A model generated the notes under the pieces. That model did not search any database and had not been told where the DNA came from. It was given only the letters and a program-made list of their open reading frames with translations. Positions 47,561 to 56,516 of a DNA stretch of 64,000 nt are shown here, piece by piece (the first letter of the stretch is position 1; each line of letters begins with the position of its first letter). The position numbers and the translations under genes are program-made. The stretch comes from an uncultured Campylobacter sp. (GTDB lineage Bacteria > Campylobacterota > Campylobacteria > Campylobacterales > Campylobacteraceae). The stretch covers positions 1 through 64,000 of the forward strand of contig NZ_CALKTC010000075.1 in assembly GCF_937996225.1 (NCBI RefSeq), read 5' to 3'.

Positions 47561-48367
47561 CTAAAAGAAGCTGTATATGTCGTCTAAAAGGAAGTATTTT
47601 TTATCGACGGTGCCTTTGTAGAAAGGCTCGAAAGTATCGTTATACGCTTTTTTGAAAAAGCCCTCTTTGCTAAGCGAAATGAGCGCTTGATTAACGGCTT
47701 CTGCGAGATCTGCGTTGCCTTTTTGCATCGCGATGCCTAAAAATACGTTCTCGCCAAGACTTTTGATATTAACCTCGACGCTAGGATCTGCGACCGGATA
47801 GACCATCACAAATAGATTATCGTCGCATGCGCCGTCGATCTCGCCGCTTTTTAGCCGCTTGTAACAATCGGAGGAATTTTTGCAATACACTAGATTGTAG
47901 CCGCCATCCTTTTGCATAAACGCTTCGCCCGTCGAGCCGCGGATGACGCCTACTTTCTTACCTCGCAGATCGCTCATTTTTTGGATATTATCGCTTTTTT
48001 TGGTTAAAACTCCAGAATTTACCGAAAGATAGGGCATCGAAAACTCATAATTTTTCTTTCTCTCCTCAGTAACGCTCGCAGCCGCGATAAGCATATCCGC
48101 CTGATTATTTTGAATGGACGGAAAGCGCGCTTGCGCCGATACCGGTATGAGCTCGATCCTGCCGCCGGTATCGCCTAAAATTTTGCCTCCGATTGCATTA
48201 GCAAGCTCTACGTCAAAGCCCTCAAAGCCGTTATCCGTAACTCTACTAAATGGAGGTTCATTTTCATAAACGGCGATACGAATGACTTTACTCTGCTTTA
48301 TTTGGCTTAAAGAATTCGCAAGCGCAAAGATGCAAGATAAAAGAATTAAAAGCAGTGATTTTTTCAT
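47561..48367 (-). CDS. Amino-acid-type solute-binding protein (copy 1)
   Basis: A 268-aa periplasmic solute-binding protein of the SBP_bac_3 family. The signal peptide is MKKSLLLILLSCIFALA. The N-lobe opens VIRIAVYENEPPFSR, with the ligand-binding acidic/aromatic region GFEGFDVELANAI, and the hinge region LRGKKVGVIRGSTGEAF is typical. It is very similar over its whole length to copy 2 (48386-49192), including the end GTVDKKYFLLDDIYSFF. No permease or ATPase gene lies next to it. Ligand unknown; aspartate/glutamate or cysteine are usual for related Campylobacter proteins. Confidence 0.92.
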   Translation of the reverse strand: MKKSLLLILLSCIFALANSLSQIKQSKVIRIAVYENEPPFSRVTDNGFEGFDVELANAIGGKILGDTGGRIELIPVSAQARFPSIQNNQADMLIAAASVTEERKKNYEFSMPYLSVNSGVLTKKSDNIQKMSDLRGKKVGVIRGSTGEAFMQKDGGYNLVYCKNSSDCYKRLKSGEIDGACDDNLFVMVYPVADPSVEVNIKSLGENVFLGIAMQKGNADLAEAVNQALISLSKEGFFKKAYNDTFEPFYKGTVDKKYFLLDDIYSFF

Positions 48368-48385
48368 TTCAAATTCCTTTTTTTA

Positions 48386-49192
48386 TTAAAAAAAGCTGTA
48401 AAGATCGTCGAGTAAAAAATATTTTTTATCGACGGTGCCTTTATAGAAAGATTCGAAAGTGTCCTCGTAAGCCTTTTTGAAAAAGCCCTCTTTGCTAAGC
48501 GCAATCAAGCCTTTATTGATCGCTTCTAGCAGCTCTGCGTTGCCCTTTTGTACTGCGACGCCCAAGAATACGTTCTCGCCTAAATTTTTTATATTGACTT
48601 CGACTGCAGGATCTACGATCGGATAGACCATTACAAAAAGGTTGTTGTTACAATATCCGTCAATCTCGCCACTTTTTAATCTCCTGTAGCAATCGACCGA
48701 ATCGTTGCAGTAGGAAACATTATAACCGCCGTCCTTTTTGATATACGCCTCGCCGGTGGTCTTGCGGATGACGCCGATCTTTTTACCCATCAAATCGCCT
48801 ATTTTGTGAATATTTGAGTCTTTTTTCGTTAAAATTCCCAAATTTACCGTAAAATACGGCATCGAAAAATCGACGCTGCCTTTACGCTCTTCGGTGATAC
48901 TTGCAGCCGCGATTATCATATCGGCTTGGTTGTTTTGAAGCATCGGGAAGCGCACTTCGTTTGTTACCGGTATGAGCTCGATACGACCGCCGCTGTTGCC
49001 GAAAATTTTACCAGCTAGCGCGTTGGCAAGCTCGACTTCGAAACCTTCAAAGCCTTTCTCGCTCGACTTGCTAAAAGGCGGCTCGTTTTCATAAACGCCC
49101 ACTCTGATAACCTTACTTTGCTTGATCTCGCTTAAGGAATTCGCAAAAACAAAGATCGCCGACAATAGAATAAGAAAAAATGACTTTTTCAT
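48386..49192 (-). CDS. Amino-acid-type solute-binding protein (copy 2)
   Basis: A 268-aa protein with the same architecture as copy 1, 18 nt upstream of it: signal peptide MKKSFFLILLSAIFVFA, VIRVGVYENEPPFSKSSEKG, and the end GTVDKKYFLLDDLYSFF. AAGGAGG precedes the ATG. Most changes from copy 1 are in the binding lobes (for example VTNEVRFPMLQNNQADMI), so the ligand could differ. The two copies are a recent tandem duplication in one transcript. No permease nearby. Confidence 0.92.
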   Translation of the reverse strand: MKKSFFLILLSAIFVFANSLSEIKQSKVIRVGVYENEPPFSKSSEKGFEGFEVELANALAGKIFGNSGGRIELIPVTNEVRFPMLQNNQADMIIAAASITEERKGSVDFSMPYFTVNLGILTKKDSNIHKIGDLMGKKIGVIRKTTGEAYIKKDGGYNVSYCNDSVDCYRRLKSGEIDGYCNNNLFVMVYPIVDPAVEVNIKNLGENVFLGVAVQKGNAELLEAINKGLIALSKEGFFKKAYEDTFESFYKGTVDKKYFLLDDLYSFF

Positions 49193-49630
49193 AATTTCCT
49201 CCTTGAATTTTAAATTTTTCGTAATTGTAATGTAAATTTTCTTAAAATTTCATTTTACTAGAACCGAAACTATTCCCTAAATTGCGAGTTTAGCGATAAA
49301 ATTTCGCAACTAAAATTTCTAAGCATAATGATAGAAGCTTTTTAAATTTTGCTGCCTTGCGCCAAACCCTGCCTGCTCTCATTAAATTTTAGCGCTTCGC
49401 TTAAAATTCTGTGCGTCTATTAGCGCCATAAAAATAGCGCGCCGCTGCGAAATTCTATGGAATTTTATAAATTCTGCAACGGCGCGTTAGTAAAATCTTA
49501 CAATCTAAACCAAGCTCGCAAAGTCGGACAAAATAGCAAGGCTATGCGAGCCTTTTAAATTTTACCTAGCGAGAGCACACAGCTATGCTTACTGCAAGCA
49601 AATGCAGGCGAGCCGTACCGCTATGCCCGC
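49193..49630. other. Spacer between solute-binding protein copies 2 and 3
   Basis: 438 nt without a gene. The AT-rich first part may contain the promoter for copies 2 and 1 (TTACAATTACG-rich stretch on the minus strand). No hairpin with a T-run was recognised after copy 3. Confidence 0.35.
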
Positions 49631-50437
49631 CTAAAATAGGCTATAAAGATCATCCAGCAAGAAATATTTTTTCTCCGCAGTGCCCTTGTAATACGGCTCT
49701 ATCGTCTCATCGTAAGTCTTTTTCATAAAGCCCTCTTTGCTTAGCTTGATAAGCTCGCCATTTAAGAAGTCCAGTAGCTCTTTGTTGCCCTTCTGCACGG
49801 CAACGCCCAAAAACTCCGAAGGGCCTAAATTCTTGATATTTACCTCAGTATCGCTATCGATGACGGCATAAGCCAAAACTAACAGGTTGTCGGTCGCGTA
49901 GCCGATGCCCTTATTTTCCTTTAACATCTTGTAGCATTCATTTGCAGTAGCGCAGTTTATGACGTCAAAGCCCTCTTTTCTAAAATACGCCTCGCCAGTG
50001 GTGCCGCTTTCGGCTATGATCGGTTTGCCGTGCAGATCGGATACGGTTTTGATCCTATCGCCCGCGCGGGTTAGCACGCCGATATTTACTGCGAAATACG
50101 GCGTCGTAAAATCGACCACCTGCTTACGCTCATTTGTGATCGTAAAGGTCGCAAGCACCATATCTACTTTATTTTCTTCCAACACTTTTAAACGCTCACT
50201 AGCCTTTACGGGCACGAATTCCACCTTGCCCGCTTTGCCACCGAATATATCTTTTGATAGCGCCTCGGCTAGGGTCACCTCAAATCCTTGAAATTTGCCG
50301 TCTTCAAATTTACTAAAAGGCGGTTGCGCCTCAAATACGCCTACGCGCACACTGCCCGATTGCCTGATCTCTGATAGGGTATTTGCCACTACACTACTTG
50401 TAAATAGCAATAAAATTCCCAAAATTATCTTTTTCAT
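49631..50437 (-). CDS. Amino-acid-type solute-binding protein (copy 3, diverged)
   Basis: A 268-aa member of the same SBP_bac_3 group, more distant than copies 1 and 2 are from each other. The signal peptide is MKKIILGILLLFTSSVVA. It starts SVRVGVFEAQPPFSKFEDG and shares GFEVTLAEALSKDIFGG, GTTGEAYFRKEGFDVINC and the end GTAEKKYFLLDDLYSLF. Same length to the residue as the others, indicating duplication. Substitutions in the hinge and lobe suggest another ligand. No transporter genes adjacent. Confidence 0.92.
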   Translation of the reverse strand: MKKIILGILLLFTSSVVANTLSEIRQSGSVRVGVFEAQPPFSKFEDGKFQGFEVTLAEALSKDIFGGKAGKVEFVPVKASERLKVLEENKVDMVLATFTITNERKQVVDFTTPYFAVNIGVLTRAGDRIKTVSDLHGKPIIAESGTTGEAYFRKEGFDVINCATANECYKMLKENKGIGYATDNLLVLAYAVIDSDTEVNIKNLGPSEFLGVAVQKGNKELLDFLNGELIKLSKEGFMKKTYDETIEPYYKGTAEKKYFLLDDLYSLF

Positions 50438-50608
50438 ATCGTTCCTTTAATTACAATGATTAGCCTAGCCACGCATCTGCGTCGCTTCGGCAAGCCCTCT
50501 TAAGCCGGTCGTATATTATTCGCTCACTTCTCCTTTCGACATTTTTTAAAATTTCTTTACCTTTGAAATTTTGCGGCGCATTTTACGCAAATTTCATTTA
50601 AAATACAT

Positions 50609-51304
50609 TTAATCTGCGCCGTGATTTAGATCCCAATCGATCTCTCCCAAACCGTGCGCGCGCAGATATTCGTTGCATCTGCTAAAATGCTTGCAGCCGA
50701 AAAACGCCCCTCCGGCTAGCGGGCTAGGATGAGCGGCGGTTAAAATGAGATGCCTCTGCGCATCGATCAGAGCAGATTTTGCTTTGGCGAAATTTCCCCA
50801 CAGCATAAAGACTAAATTTTGCCGCCTCGCGCTTAAAATTTTAATCACGGCGTCGGTGAAAATTTGCCAGCCGAAGCCGCTGTGCGAGTTCGCGCGGTTC
50901 GCACCCACGCTAAGGCTCGCATTAAGTAGCAGCACGCCCTGCTTCGCCCAGTAGCTCAGATCGCCGCTAGCAGGCTCGCTGATACCCAGATCGCTCTTAA
51001 TCTCTTTGTAGATGTTTACGAGGCTGGGCGGAATTCGCACGCCGCGCGGCACCGAAAAGCTAAGCCCCATCGCTTGATGCGCGCCGTGGTAGGGATCCTG
51101 CCCCAAAATCACCGCGCGCACCCGCTCAAACGGGGTGAGATTAAAGGCATTAAAGATCAAATTTCCCGGCGGATAGACGATCTCGCGCGCCTTTGCGGCG
51201 AGCAGGTTTTCCTTGATCTTCGCAAAATACTCGCTTAGAAATTCCTCCCTAAGCGCCTCTTTCCAGCCGCTCTCGATCCTCACGTCGTCTAAATTTATCT
51301 GCAT
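50609..51304 (-). CDS. ung: Uracil-DNA glycosylase
   Basis: Ung (231 aa) removes uracil from DNA. The water-activating loop VILGQDPYHGAHQAMGLSF contains the catalytic Asp70, and the minor-groove loop HPSPLAGGAFFGC with the catalytic histidine is intact. LNASLSV and MLWGNFAKAK are also family motifs. Standard length. Stands alone between the solute-binding proteins and the DJ-1 gene. Confidence 0.96.
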   Translation of the reverse strand: MQINLDDVRIESGWKEALREEFLSEYFAKIKENLLAAKAREIVYPPGNLIFNAFNLTPFERVRAVILGQDPYHGAHQAMGLSFSVPRGVRIPPSLVNIYKEIKSDLGISEPASGDLSYWAKQGVLLLNASLSVGANRANSHSGFGWQIFTDAVIKILSARRQNLVFMLWGNFAKAKSALIDAQRHLILTAAHPSPLAGGAFFGCKHFSRCNEYLRAHGLGEIDWDLNHGAD

Positions 51305-51442
51305 ACCGACCCTTTAAATTTTAATAAATTAACGCTCTAATTTTACAATAAATTTTAAAAATAATATCGCTCTTGCGCGTCGCTGCAATCAAAGGTGGAT
51401 CGCACCGCCGCCGCAACCGATCCCGCCGACTTATAGGCGCCG

Positions 51443-51676
51443 CTATACGATCACGATCAAAAGCGCCATCAAAAACAACATGGCGATCGTCTTTTTATTG
51501 TCGTTAAGCAGGCTCTCGCGGCAAAAAGCAAACAAAATCGCGTAGGCAAAAAGCGCGATTGCAAACTCCCACGGGTTATTACCTCTAAATTTTAACCTAT
51601 AAGTGACCCGAAAGCTATATGCGAAAGCAGCGATAAAATTTGAGCCGGTTTCATTCTGTCTTTGCGATCTCCTATT
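51443..51676 (-). pseudogene. Hydrophobic open frame without a start
   Basis: A minus-strand frame of 77 codons plus stop that lacks any ATG or GTG in its first two thirds. It encodes two membrane-like segments, PWEFAIALFAYAILFAFC and TIAMLFLMALLIVIV, joined by RESLLNDNKK. The pattern is convincing for a small two-helix membrane protein that has lost its start. A frame offset by one has MKPAQILSLLSHIAFGSLIG and stops just before this part, so one frameshift could restore a protein of about 70 aa. Confidence 0.4.
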
Positions 51677-51763
51677 TTATCTAAAATCCATCGTATCGAT
51701 ATTTGCTCACTTAAAAACGCTGCGGTCTTAAAATTTTACGCCGTTTCTTGCGGCTTTAAAATT

Positions 51764-52360
51764 TCATCGTACGAGCTTGCTTCTAAGGTCGTAATACGGA
51801 TAATCCATCGCCGCAGCGGCAGCCTCTCGTGCCTGGACGCCTGCAAATTTTTCGATCACGCAAAGACCAAGCTCGATGGAGCTACTCACGCCGCCAGCAG
51901 TGATGATCTCGCCTCCTTCTGGCAGGCTATCTCGCACAAGCCGCTCGTGCACCACATCCGCGCAGTAAGGCGCCAGCAGATCGTAGCAAAACGGGTGCGT
52001 GGTCGCGCGTCTACCTCGCAAAAACCCCGCTGCGCCCAGAAGCAGTGAACCGGTGCAAACGCTAAACTTATACTTCGCATCGCGCGCGGTTGCGAGCCAC
52101 GAGATGAAGCCCGCATCGTCTTTAAGGCGTCGCGTCGCCATACCGCCGGGCACAAAAACCGCATCAAAGCCGCCTAGTTCCGTCGTAATCTCGTCCGCAT
52201 CGATCGTAAGGCCGCCGCTGTCCGAAACTTGCCGCTCGCGCGAGCAAAACCTCATCTCAAGCTGCGGGCGGACGGCTTTGAGCCTTAGCATACAATCGTA
52301 AAATCCCACAAAATCGAGGTGTGTCTGTCCGCTAAACATCACAAGCGCTAGATTTTTCAT
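51764..52360 (-). CDS. DJ-1/PfpI family protein
   Basis: A 198-aa class I glutamine amidotransferase-like protein of the DJ-1/PfpI superfamily, closest in pattern to the isonitrile hydratase (InhA)/ThiJ subgroup. The nucleophile elbow is VCTGSLLLGAAG with Cys102. The acidic residue near the N-terminus is Asp16 (THLDFVGF), as in isonitrile hydratases. AGGVSSSIELGLCVIEKF and the final MDYPYYD are conserved in the group. Substrate uncertain: hydratase, glyoxalase-like or stress chaperone are all possible. Monocistronic. Confidence 0.88.
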   Translation of the reverse strand: MKNLALVMFSGQTHLDFVGFYDCMLRLKAVRPQLEMRFCSRERQVSDSGGLTIDADEITTELGGFDAVFVPGGMATRRLKDDAGFISWLATARDAKYKFSVCTGSLLLGAAGFLRGRRATTHPFCYDLLAPYCADVVHERLVRDSLPEGGEIITAGGVSSSIELGLCVIEKFAGVQAREAAAAAMDYPYYDLRSKLVR

Positions 52361-52569
52361 GATCCGTCCTTTAAATTTATCGCTCGCCGTAGCAGTTTTT
52401 GGCTCGTCGCCGTTAAAATTTTCAGCGCTGCAGCCGCAACGAGCGTCTGTTTAAATTTAGCGACCGAATGCCCGCTCGGCTAAAATTTTAAAATTTCATC
52501 CTGTCGGACAGCAGAAATTTTACCGCCCGCGAATAAAATTTCAGAAGCGGTTTAAATTTTGCGCGCCTT

Positions 52570-53316
52570 TTATTCCGCTTTACTTAGACTTGCAAAAGCT
52601 CGCACGCCCGCATAGTGCAGCCTTTTTGCAACATTCTCAAATTCTAAATTCCAAATCCCCTCGTCGTATTTCCATTCAAACGGCGTTTTGTAATTCGTCC
52701 AAATTTCATACGCGCGTTCGTTTAGCCGCTCAATCAACGCAGAAATCCCTAAATCGCCGCCCGCTATCTCCATCATCAAATGCCAGTTATCCAAATCGGC
52801 GGGGTCGTCGGTATGGATGGATTTTTCGCGCGGTAAATAATACACAAAATCGCCCGTATCGAAAGGAAATAGCGTATGGCACAACGCAATGCCGTAAATT
52901 TTTTGGGCAAATACGGTCGGAAGCTGCTCGTCCGAATAACCGAAAGTTGAAACATATAAAAAGCTACGCAAAATGCTCGCTAAATTTCTGCAGACCGGCG
53001 CAAAGGCGTATCTGCATGCCTGCTGCGTTAAGGCGCCGTTTCGAATAAAACTTATGGCGCTATCGATCTCTCTTCTTCTTGCTTGCACGTATTTTATATT
53101 TTTAAATCGCCAAGCTTGCATCAGCTCCAAAGAACCGTCGATGGCTCGCAGATACTTGTCTCTTTTTTCATCCGCGGTGCCGCTTAGCTCCGCGATCCTC
53201 GCAGCGGCCTGCTTCCAAAACGGAATCAGGGTTTGTACCCATCCCAGGTAGCTCAGATAAAGCGCGTTCGGCTCCTCTTTTTCAAAAGCCGCTCTCATCT
53301 GCGTAAGTTTTATCAT
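52570..53316 (-). CDS. Protein of unknown function
   Basis: A 248-aa soluble, helix-rich protein. Features include SYLGWVQTLIPFWKQAAARI, RRREIDSAISFIRNGALTQQ, GIALCHTLFPFDTGDFVYYL and the end RLHYAGVRAFASLSKAE. No signal peptide, no membrane helix and no motif I recognise. GGGGCTTGCG precedes the ATG. It is 38 nt downstream of thyX on the same strand, so possibly co-transcribed; a link with thymidylate synthesis would be guesswork. Confidence 0.8.
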   Translation of the reverse strand: MIKLTQMRAAFEKEEPNALYLSYLGWVQTLIPFWKQAAARIAELSGTADEKRDKYLRAIDGSLELMQAWRFKNIKYVQARRREIDSAISFIRNGALTQQACRYAFAPVCRNLASILRSFLYVSTFGYSDEQLPTVFAQKIYGIALCHTLFPFDTGDFVYYLPREKSIHTDDPADLDNWHLMMEIAGGDLGISALIERLNERAYEIWTNYKTPFEWKYDEGIWNLEFENVAKRLHYAGVRAFASLSKAE

Positions 53317-53354
53317 CGCAAGCCCCTTATATCAAAATTTTATCCCGCTCGCTA

Positions 53355-53990
53355 CTACTCGTCCTGCGTCTTCTCGCCGCTCGCCATGCAGCTTTGGAAT
53401 ATAAATTTATGCTCCTGCGGCAGCGCATCGTAAATTTTACCCGCAAGCTCGCGGATCTCCCAAAGTGCAGCTTTGCTAGAGCGCAGAGCGAGGAAGTTTT
53501 GCAAGCTGCGCGCGTTTATGCTCCAGCTAAGCTCGCTCTTGTAGCACTCGGGCAGGCAGTATTTGGCGATATCAAGGCTAATAGGGGTTTGTAAGATTAC
53601 GCGCAGATTTTCAAGCGCCGCGATACTTGCGTTATCAACCGCTTCGTTGCCGGTAAGCACTATGTATCGCGCGGCGTTTTCGAAATCTCCTTGCGCGAAG
53701 CTACCCTCGCCGCGTAGCTCTTTTAGCGTGTAGCGAGTGGATTTTACGCTAAGGCTTGCTAGGCGGTGGCGCGCCAGCTCCTGAAGCAGCGCGCGCGAAA
53801 TACCGCTGATATAGAAGTTGTAGTAGAGATGCTCGAGAGTGCTTGAGTGCTTGAGCTGGTTGCCGACGCGGTCAATGAGCGCTAGGTCTTTGGCGCCGCC
53901 GCAATCGCCGCGCTCAAAGCTCTGCCAGCAGGTGCGGATTGCGTTTGAACAGACCCAAAGCGGAGTGAAATTTAGAAGTTTGACTTGCAT
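53355..53990 (-). CDS. thyX: FAD-dependent thymidylate synthase
   Basis: ThyX (211 aa) makes dTMP from dUMP using methylene-THF and a flavin. The ThyX motif RHR-x7-S-x-R is seen as RHRLASLSVKSTR (74-86), and FAD/dUMP-binding stretches such as HSSTLEHLYYNF and INARSLQNFLALRSSKAA are present. The open frame extends 27 nt upstream, but AAAGGA lies before ATG 53990. Epsilonproteobacteria use ThyX instead of ThyA, and no thyA was seen here. Confidence 0.96.
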   Translation of the reverse strand: MQVKLLNFTPLWVCSNAIRTCWQSFERGDCGGAKDLALIDRVGNQLKHSSTLEHLYYNFYISGISRALLQELARHRLASLSVKSTRYTLKELRGEGSFAQGDFENAARYIVLTGNEAVDNASIAALENLRVILQTPISLDIAKYCLPECYKSELSWSINARSLQNFLALRSSKAALWEIRELAGKIYDALPQEHKFIFQSCMASGEKTQDE

Positions 53991-54115
53991 GTTTATCCTT
54001 TGAAATTTTAAGCACATTTTAACGCTATCGCACTTTTAAACCGATAAAATTTCGCAAAATGATGCTTTTAATAAACGAAACTCGCGCCTAGCTTTACAAG
54101 CAGAAGCGACCCATT

Positions 54116-54742
54116 TTATCTTTTTTCGCTGCCGCTGCGAGAGATTAAAATTTCATCCAGCCCGTAGCGCGTGTGCGGGTATTTGCTAGGCTCACCACGC
54201 CCCAAAGCCACGACGATTGCAGGACGAAATTTCGTCTCTAAAGCGCAAAATTTTTCCAAAGCCGCGGCGTCAAAGCCGGTCATTATACACGAGCGCACAT
54301 CAAAGTCCTCGGCAATATTAGCGATATTTGCCGCTAAGATATAAAGCTGCTTGGTCGCGTAGTTCATCAGCGCTTCGTCGTCTAAGCCCGCAAATTTCGC
54401 GCGGAAATAATTCATCGCAGCTTCATATTTTTGCGGAGTGTTTGCGCGACGGCGGACGGTGCGTTCTAAATACTCCTCGCCCACGCGCAGATCGTTACGC
54501 GCGATTAAAATCACGGCGTGCGAGCACTCGGCTATTTGCGGCTGGCTGTTGCAGGCTACAGAAAGCTCTTTTAGCTCGCAAGGATCCGAGACTATCATCA
54601 TCTTCCACGGTTCCAATCCGCATGAGCTGGGACTTAAGCGCGCAAGATCAAGTATCTCGCGCACGAGCTCGCTATTTAGCTTGTCGCTGCAAAATTTACG
54701 GCAGCTGTGGCGAGAGAGCATCACTTCTTTTATCGATTTCAT
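54116..54742 (-). CDS. Nitroreductase family protein
   Basis: A 208-aa FMN-dependent nitroreductase-type protein. The N-terminal FMN-binding segment is LSRHSCRKFCSDKL, followed by SPSSCGLEPWKMMIVSD and near the C-terminus GFDAAALEKFCA and VVALGRGEPSKYP. The frame runs on to 55105, but there it is antisense to the next gene; GGAGAT before ATG 54742 sets the start. Members reduce nitro compounds or quinones; the related oxygen-insensitive enzyme in Helicobacter/Campylobacter (RdxA) activates metronidazole, but I cannot say whether this is RdxA. Divergent from the sodium symporter, 121 nt apart. Confidence 0.9.
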   Translation of the reverse strand: MKSIKEVMLSRHSCRKFCSDKLNSELVREILDLARLSPSSCGLEPWKMMIVSDPCELKELSVACNSQPQIAECSHAVILIARNDLRVGEEYLERTVRRRANTPQKYEAAMNYFRAKFAGLDDEALMNYATKQLYILAANIANIAEDFDVRSCIMTGFDAAALEKFCALETKFRPAIVVALGRGEPSKYPHTRYGLDEILISRSGSEKR

Positions 54743-54863
54743 TTTATCTCCTTTAAAATTCGCGGCATTATAGCGGGTTTGCCTAAATTCCACCCGGTTA
54801 GCTTGGCGAGTTAAGCTAGATTTTGCTAATATTGCCCTTTCAAATTCCGCTACAAGGCATAAT

Positions 54864-56213
54864 ATGAATGATAAATTTAGTAAAATCGGCTTCATTCTCG
54901 CAGTCGCAGGCAGTGCCGTGGGGCTCGGTAATGCGTGGAAATTCCCCACTTTAGTAGGCACCAACGGCGGCAGCGCATTTATCTTGCTATATCTTTTGCT
55001 GACGCTTTTGGTTAGCTTCGTGATTTTTTTAGCCGAGATCGTCATCGGCAGGCTAAGCGAAAGTGATCCGGTGCGCGCATTTGAAAAGCTCGCACCCTCA
55101 TACAAAGGCGCATGGAAATACGCGGGATTTTTTATGATTAGTGCGCTTTTGATCTATGCTTTTTACAGCGTCGTAATGGGTTGGATCCTAAAATACGTGG
55201 TCTCAAGCGCTTTTTATCTGCCAAAAAGTATAGATGAAAGCGGCGCAGCGTTTAACGCACTTTTAGGTAGCGACTTTTTAAGCGTGGCGGTGTGCTTTAC
55301 CATAGCGTCGGCGTTTTGCTTTTTCATCGTATCTAAAGGTGTCAAAAGCGGCATCGAGCGACTTAATGTCTGGATGATGCCCGCGCTATTTATTTTGCTG
55401 GTTTTAATGCTAATTTACGCCGCAAGTTTCGATGGATTCGGACGTAGCGCGAAATTCCTACTGGTGCCAGATTTTTCCAAGCTTAATAAAGATAGCGTTC
55501 TTTCGGCGCTAGGACTTGCGTTTTTTACGCTTTCGCTTGGCGTTACTACGATTATGACCTATGCCGCGAGCCTGCCTGCGCGCACCAATATCCTAACCTC
55601 AAGCATAAATATCGTCTGCATTAATGTCCTAATCGGCGTGATGATGGGGCTTATCGTCTTTACTTTCATCTTTGAATTCGGCGGCGATCCCAAAGCGCAA
55701 GGTCCTGGGCTCGTGTTCGTCTCGCTGGTGGTACTTTTTTCAAAGCTCGGTGCGATCGGAAACATCCTAGCCTTTTTATTTTTCACCTCGCTATTATTTG
55801 CGGCGATTACTTCTGCAATTTCGATGCTGGAGCCTGCGATTTATTATCTCGTAAACTCCCGCAAGCTAAGCCGCAAGCGCGCTTCGCTTTTAGTTTTTGC
55901 CGTGACGTATGTTTTAGGGATATGCTGCATTTTGGGTTATTACGGGGGCACGAGCGAGTATTTTAGCCTAGGTGGCAAGAGCTTTTTTGACGTGCTTGAT
56001 TACCTAACCTCGAATATCTTAATGCCTCTTAGTGGTATAATCGTGGCGATTTTCGTAGGGTTCGTGATCAAAAAACGAGCCGTCGAAATTCTACTGCGCC
56101 CATATATGGGGCGAATGGGCTTTAAGCTGTGGTATTTTGTGCTATTGCGCTTCGTGGCGCCAGTCGCGATCGTAGTGATAGCACTCAATCAGTTAAAAAT
56201 TTTAAATTTTTAA
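54864..56213 (+). CDS. Sodium-dependent transporter (NSS/SNF family), copy 1
   Basis: A 449-aa Na+-coupled symporter with about 11 helices. The family start FILAVAGSAVGLGNAWKFPT forms the Na+/substrate site in TM1, GGSAFILLYLLL is TM2, and SLGVTTIMTYAASL lies in TM6. Bacterial NSS proteins carry amino acids or similar small amines; the substrate is unknown. It is paralogous to the gene at 56517 over its full length, and the pair is presumably a duplication. The start ATG is the one after GCTACAAGGCATAAT; AAGG is the ribosome-binding site. Confidence 0.92.
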   Translation: MNDKFSKIGFILAVAGSAVGLGNAWKFPTLVGTNGGSAFILLYLLLTLLVSFVIFLAEIVIGRLSESDPVRAFEKLAPSYKGAWKYAGFFMISALLIYAFYSVVMGWILKYVVSSAFYLPKSIDESGAAFNALLGSDFLSVAVCFTIASAFCFFIVSKGVKSGIERLNVWMMPALFILLVLMLIYAASFDGFGRSAKFLLVPDFSKLNKDSVLSALGLAFFTLSLGVTTIMTYAASLPARTNILTSSINIVCINVLIGVMMGLIVFTFIFEFGGDPKAQGPGLVFVSLVVLFSKLGAIGNILAFLFFTSLLFAAITSAISMLEPAIYYLVNSRKLSRKRASLLVFAVTYVLGICCILGYYGGTSEYFSLGGKSFFDVLDYLTSNILMPLSGIIVAIFVGFVIKKRAVEILLRPYMGRMGFKLWYFVLLRFVAPVAIVVIALNQLKILNF

Positions 56214-56516
56214 ATTTTGTAAAGCAGGTGGATAACATGGAAGTTAAAATTTGGCGCTAAAGCAGTCCAAAAGCAACGCGCCAAATTTCATAGCGAACTT
56301 GCGGCGATCCGTTAGCCTTGCAGCGATAGTTTAAAATTTTATGTTTAGATAGAGGAAGGTCAAAGTATGCGACGGCAATCAGCTTTCGGCACGACCGCGG
56401 CAACCCGCATGGCGATAGGTGCACGCGGCAAAGGCGTCGTAGCGCAGCCGCATCTGATCACGCTACGGAATTTTAAAATTCCGCGGCTATAAAATTTAAA
56501 AATCATCGGAGAGAAA
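56214..56516. other. Spacer between the two symporter genes
   Basis: 303 nt without a gene. It carries the palindrome described next, a TATAAA hexamer at 56488 that may be the -10 box of copy 2, and GGAGAG before the second gene. Confidence 0.45.
56466..56483. promoter_or_regulatory. 18-bp perfect palindrome upstream of symporter copy 2
   Basis: CGGAATTTTAAAATTCCG is a perfect 18-bp palindrome ending 4 nt before a TATAAA hexamer (56488) and 33 nt before the ATG. The position fits an operator covering the -35/spacer region, or a small hairpin. TTTTAAAA-centred words are common in this genome, so chance is a serious alternative. Confidence 0.4.

Noticed and set aside
54743..55105. 121-residue N-terminal extension of the nitroreductase frame
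   Set aside because: It is antisense to the sodium symporter start, and GGAGAT precedes the internal ATG that begins the family fold.
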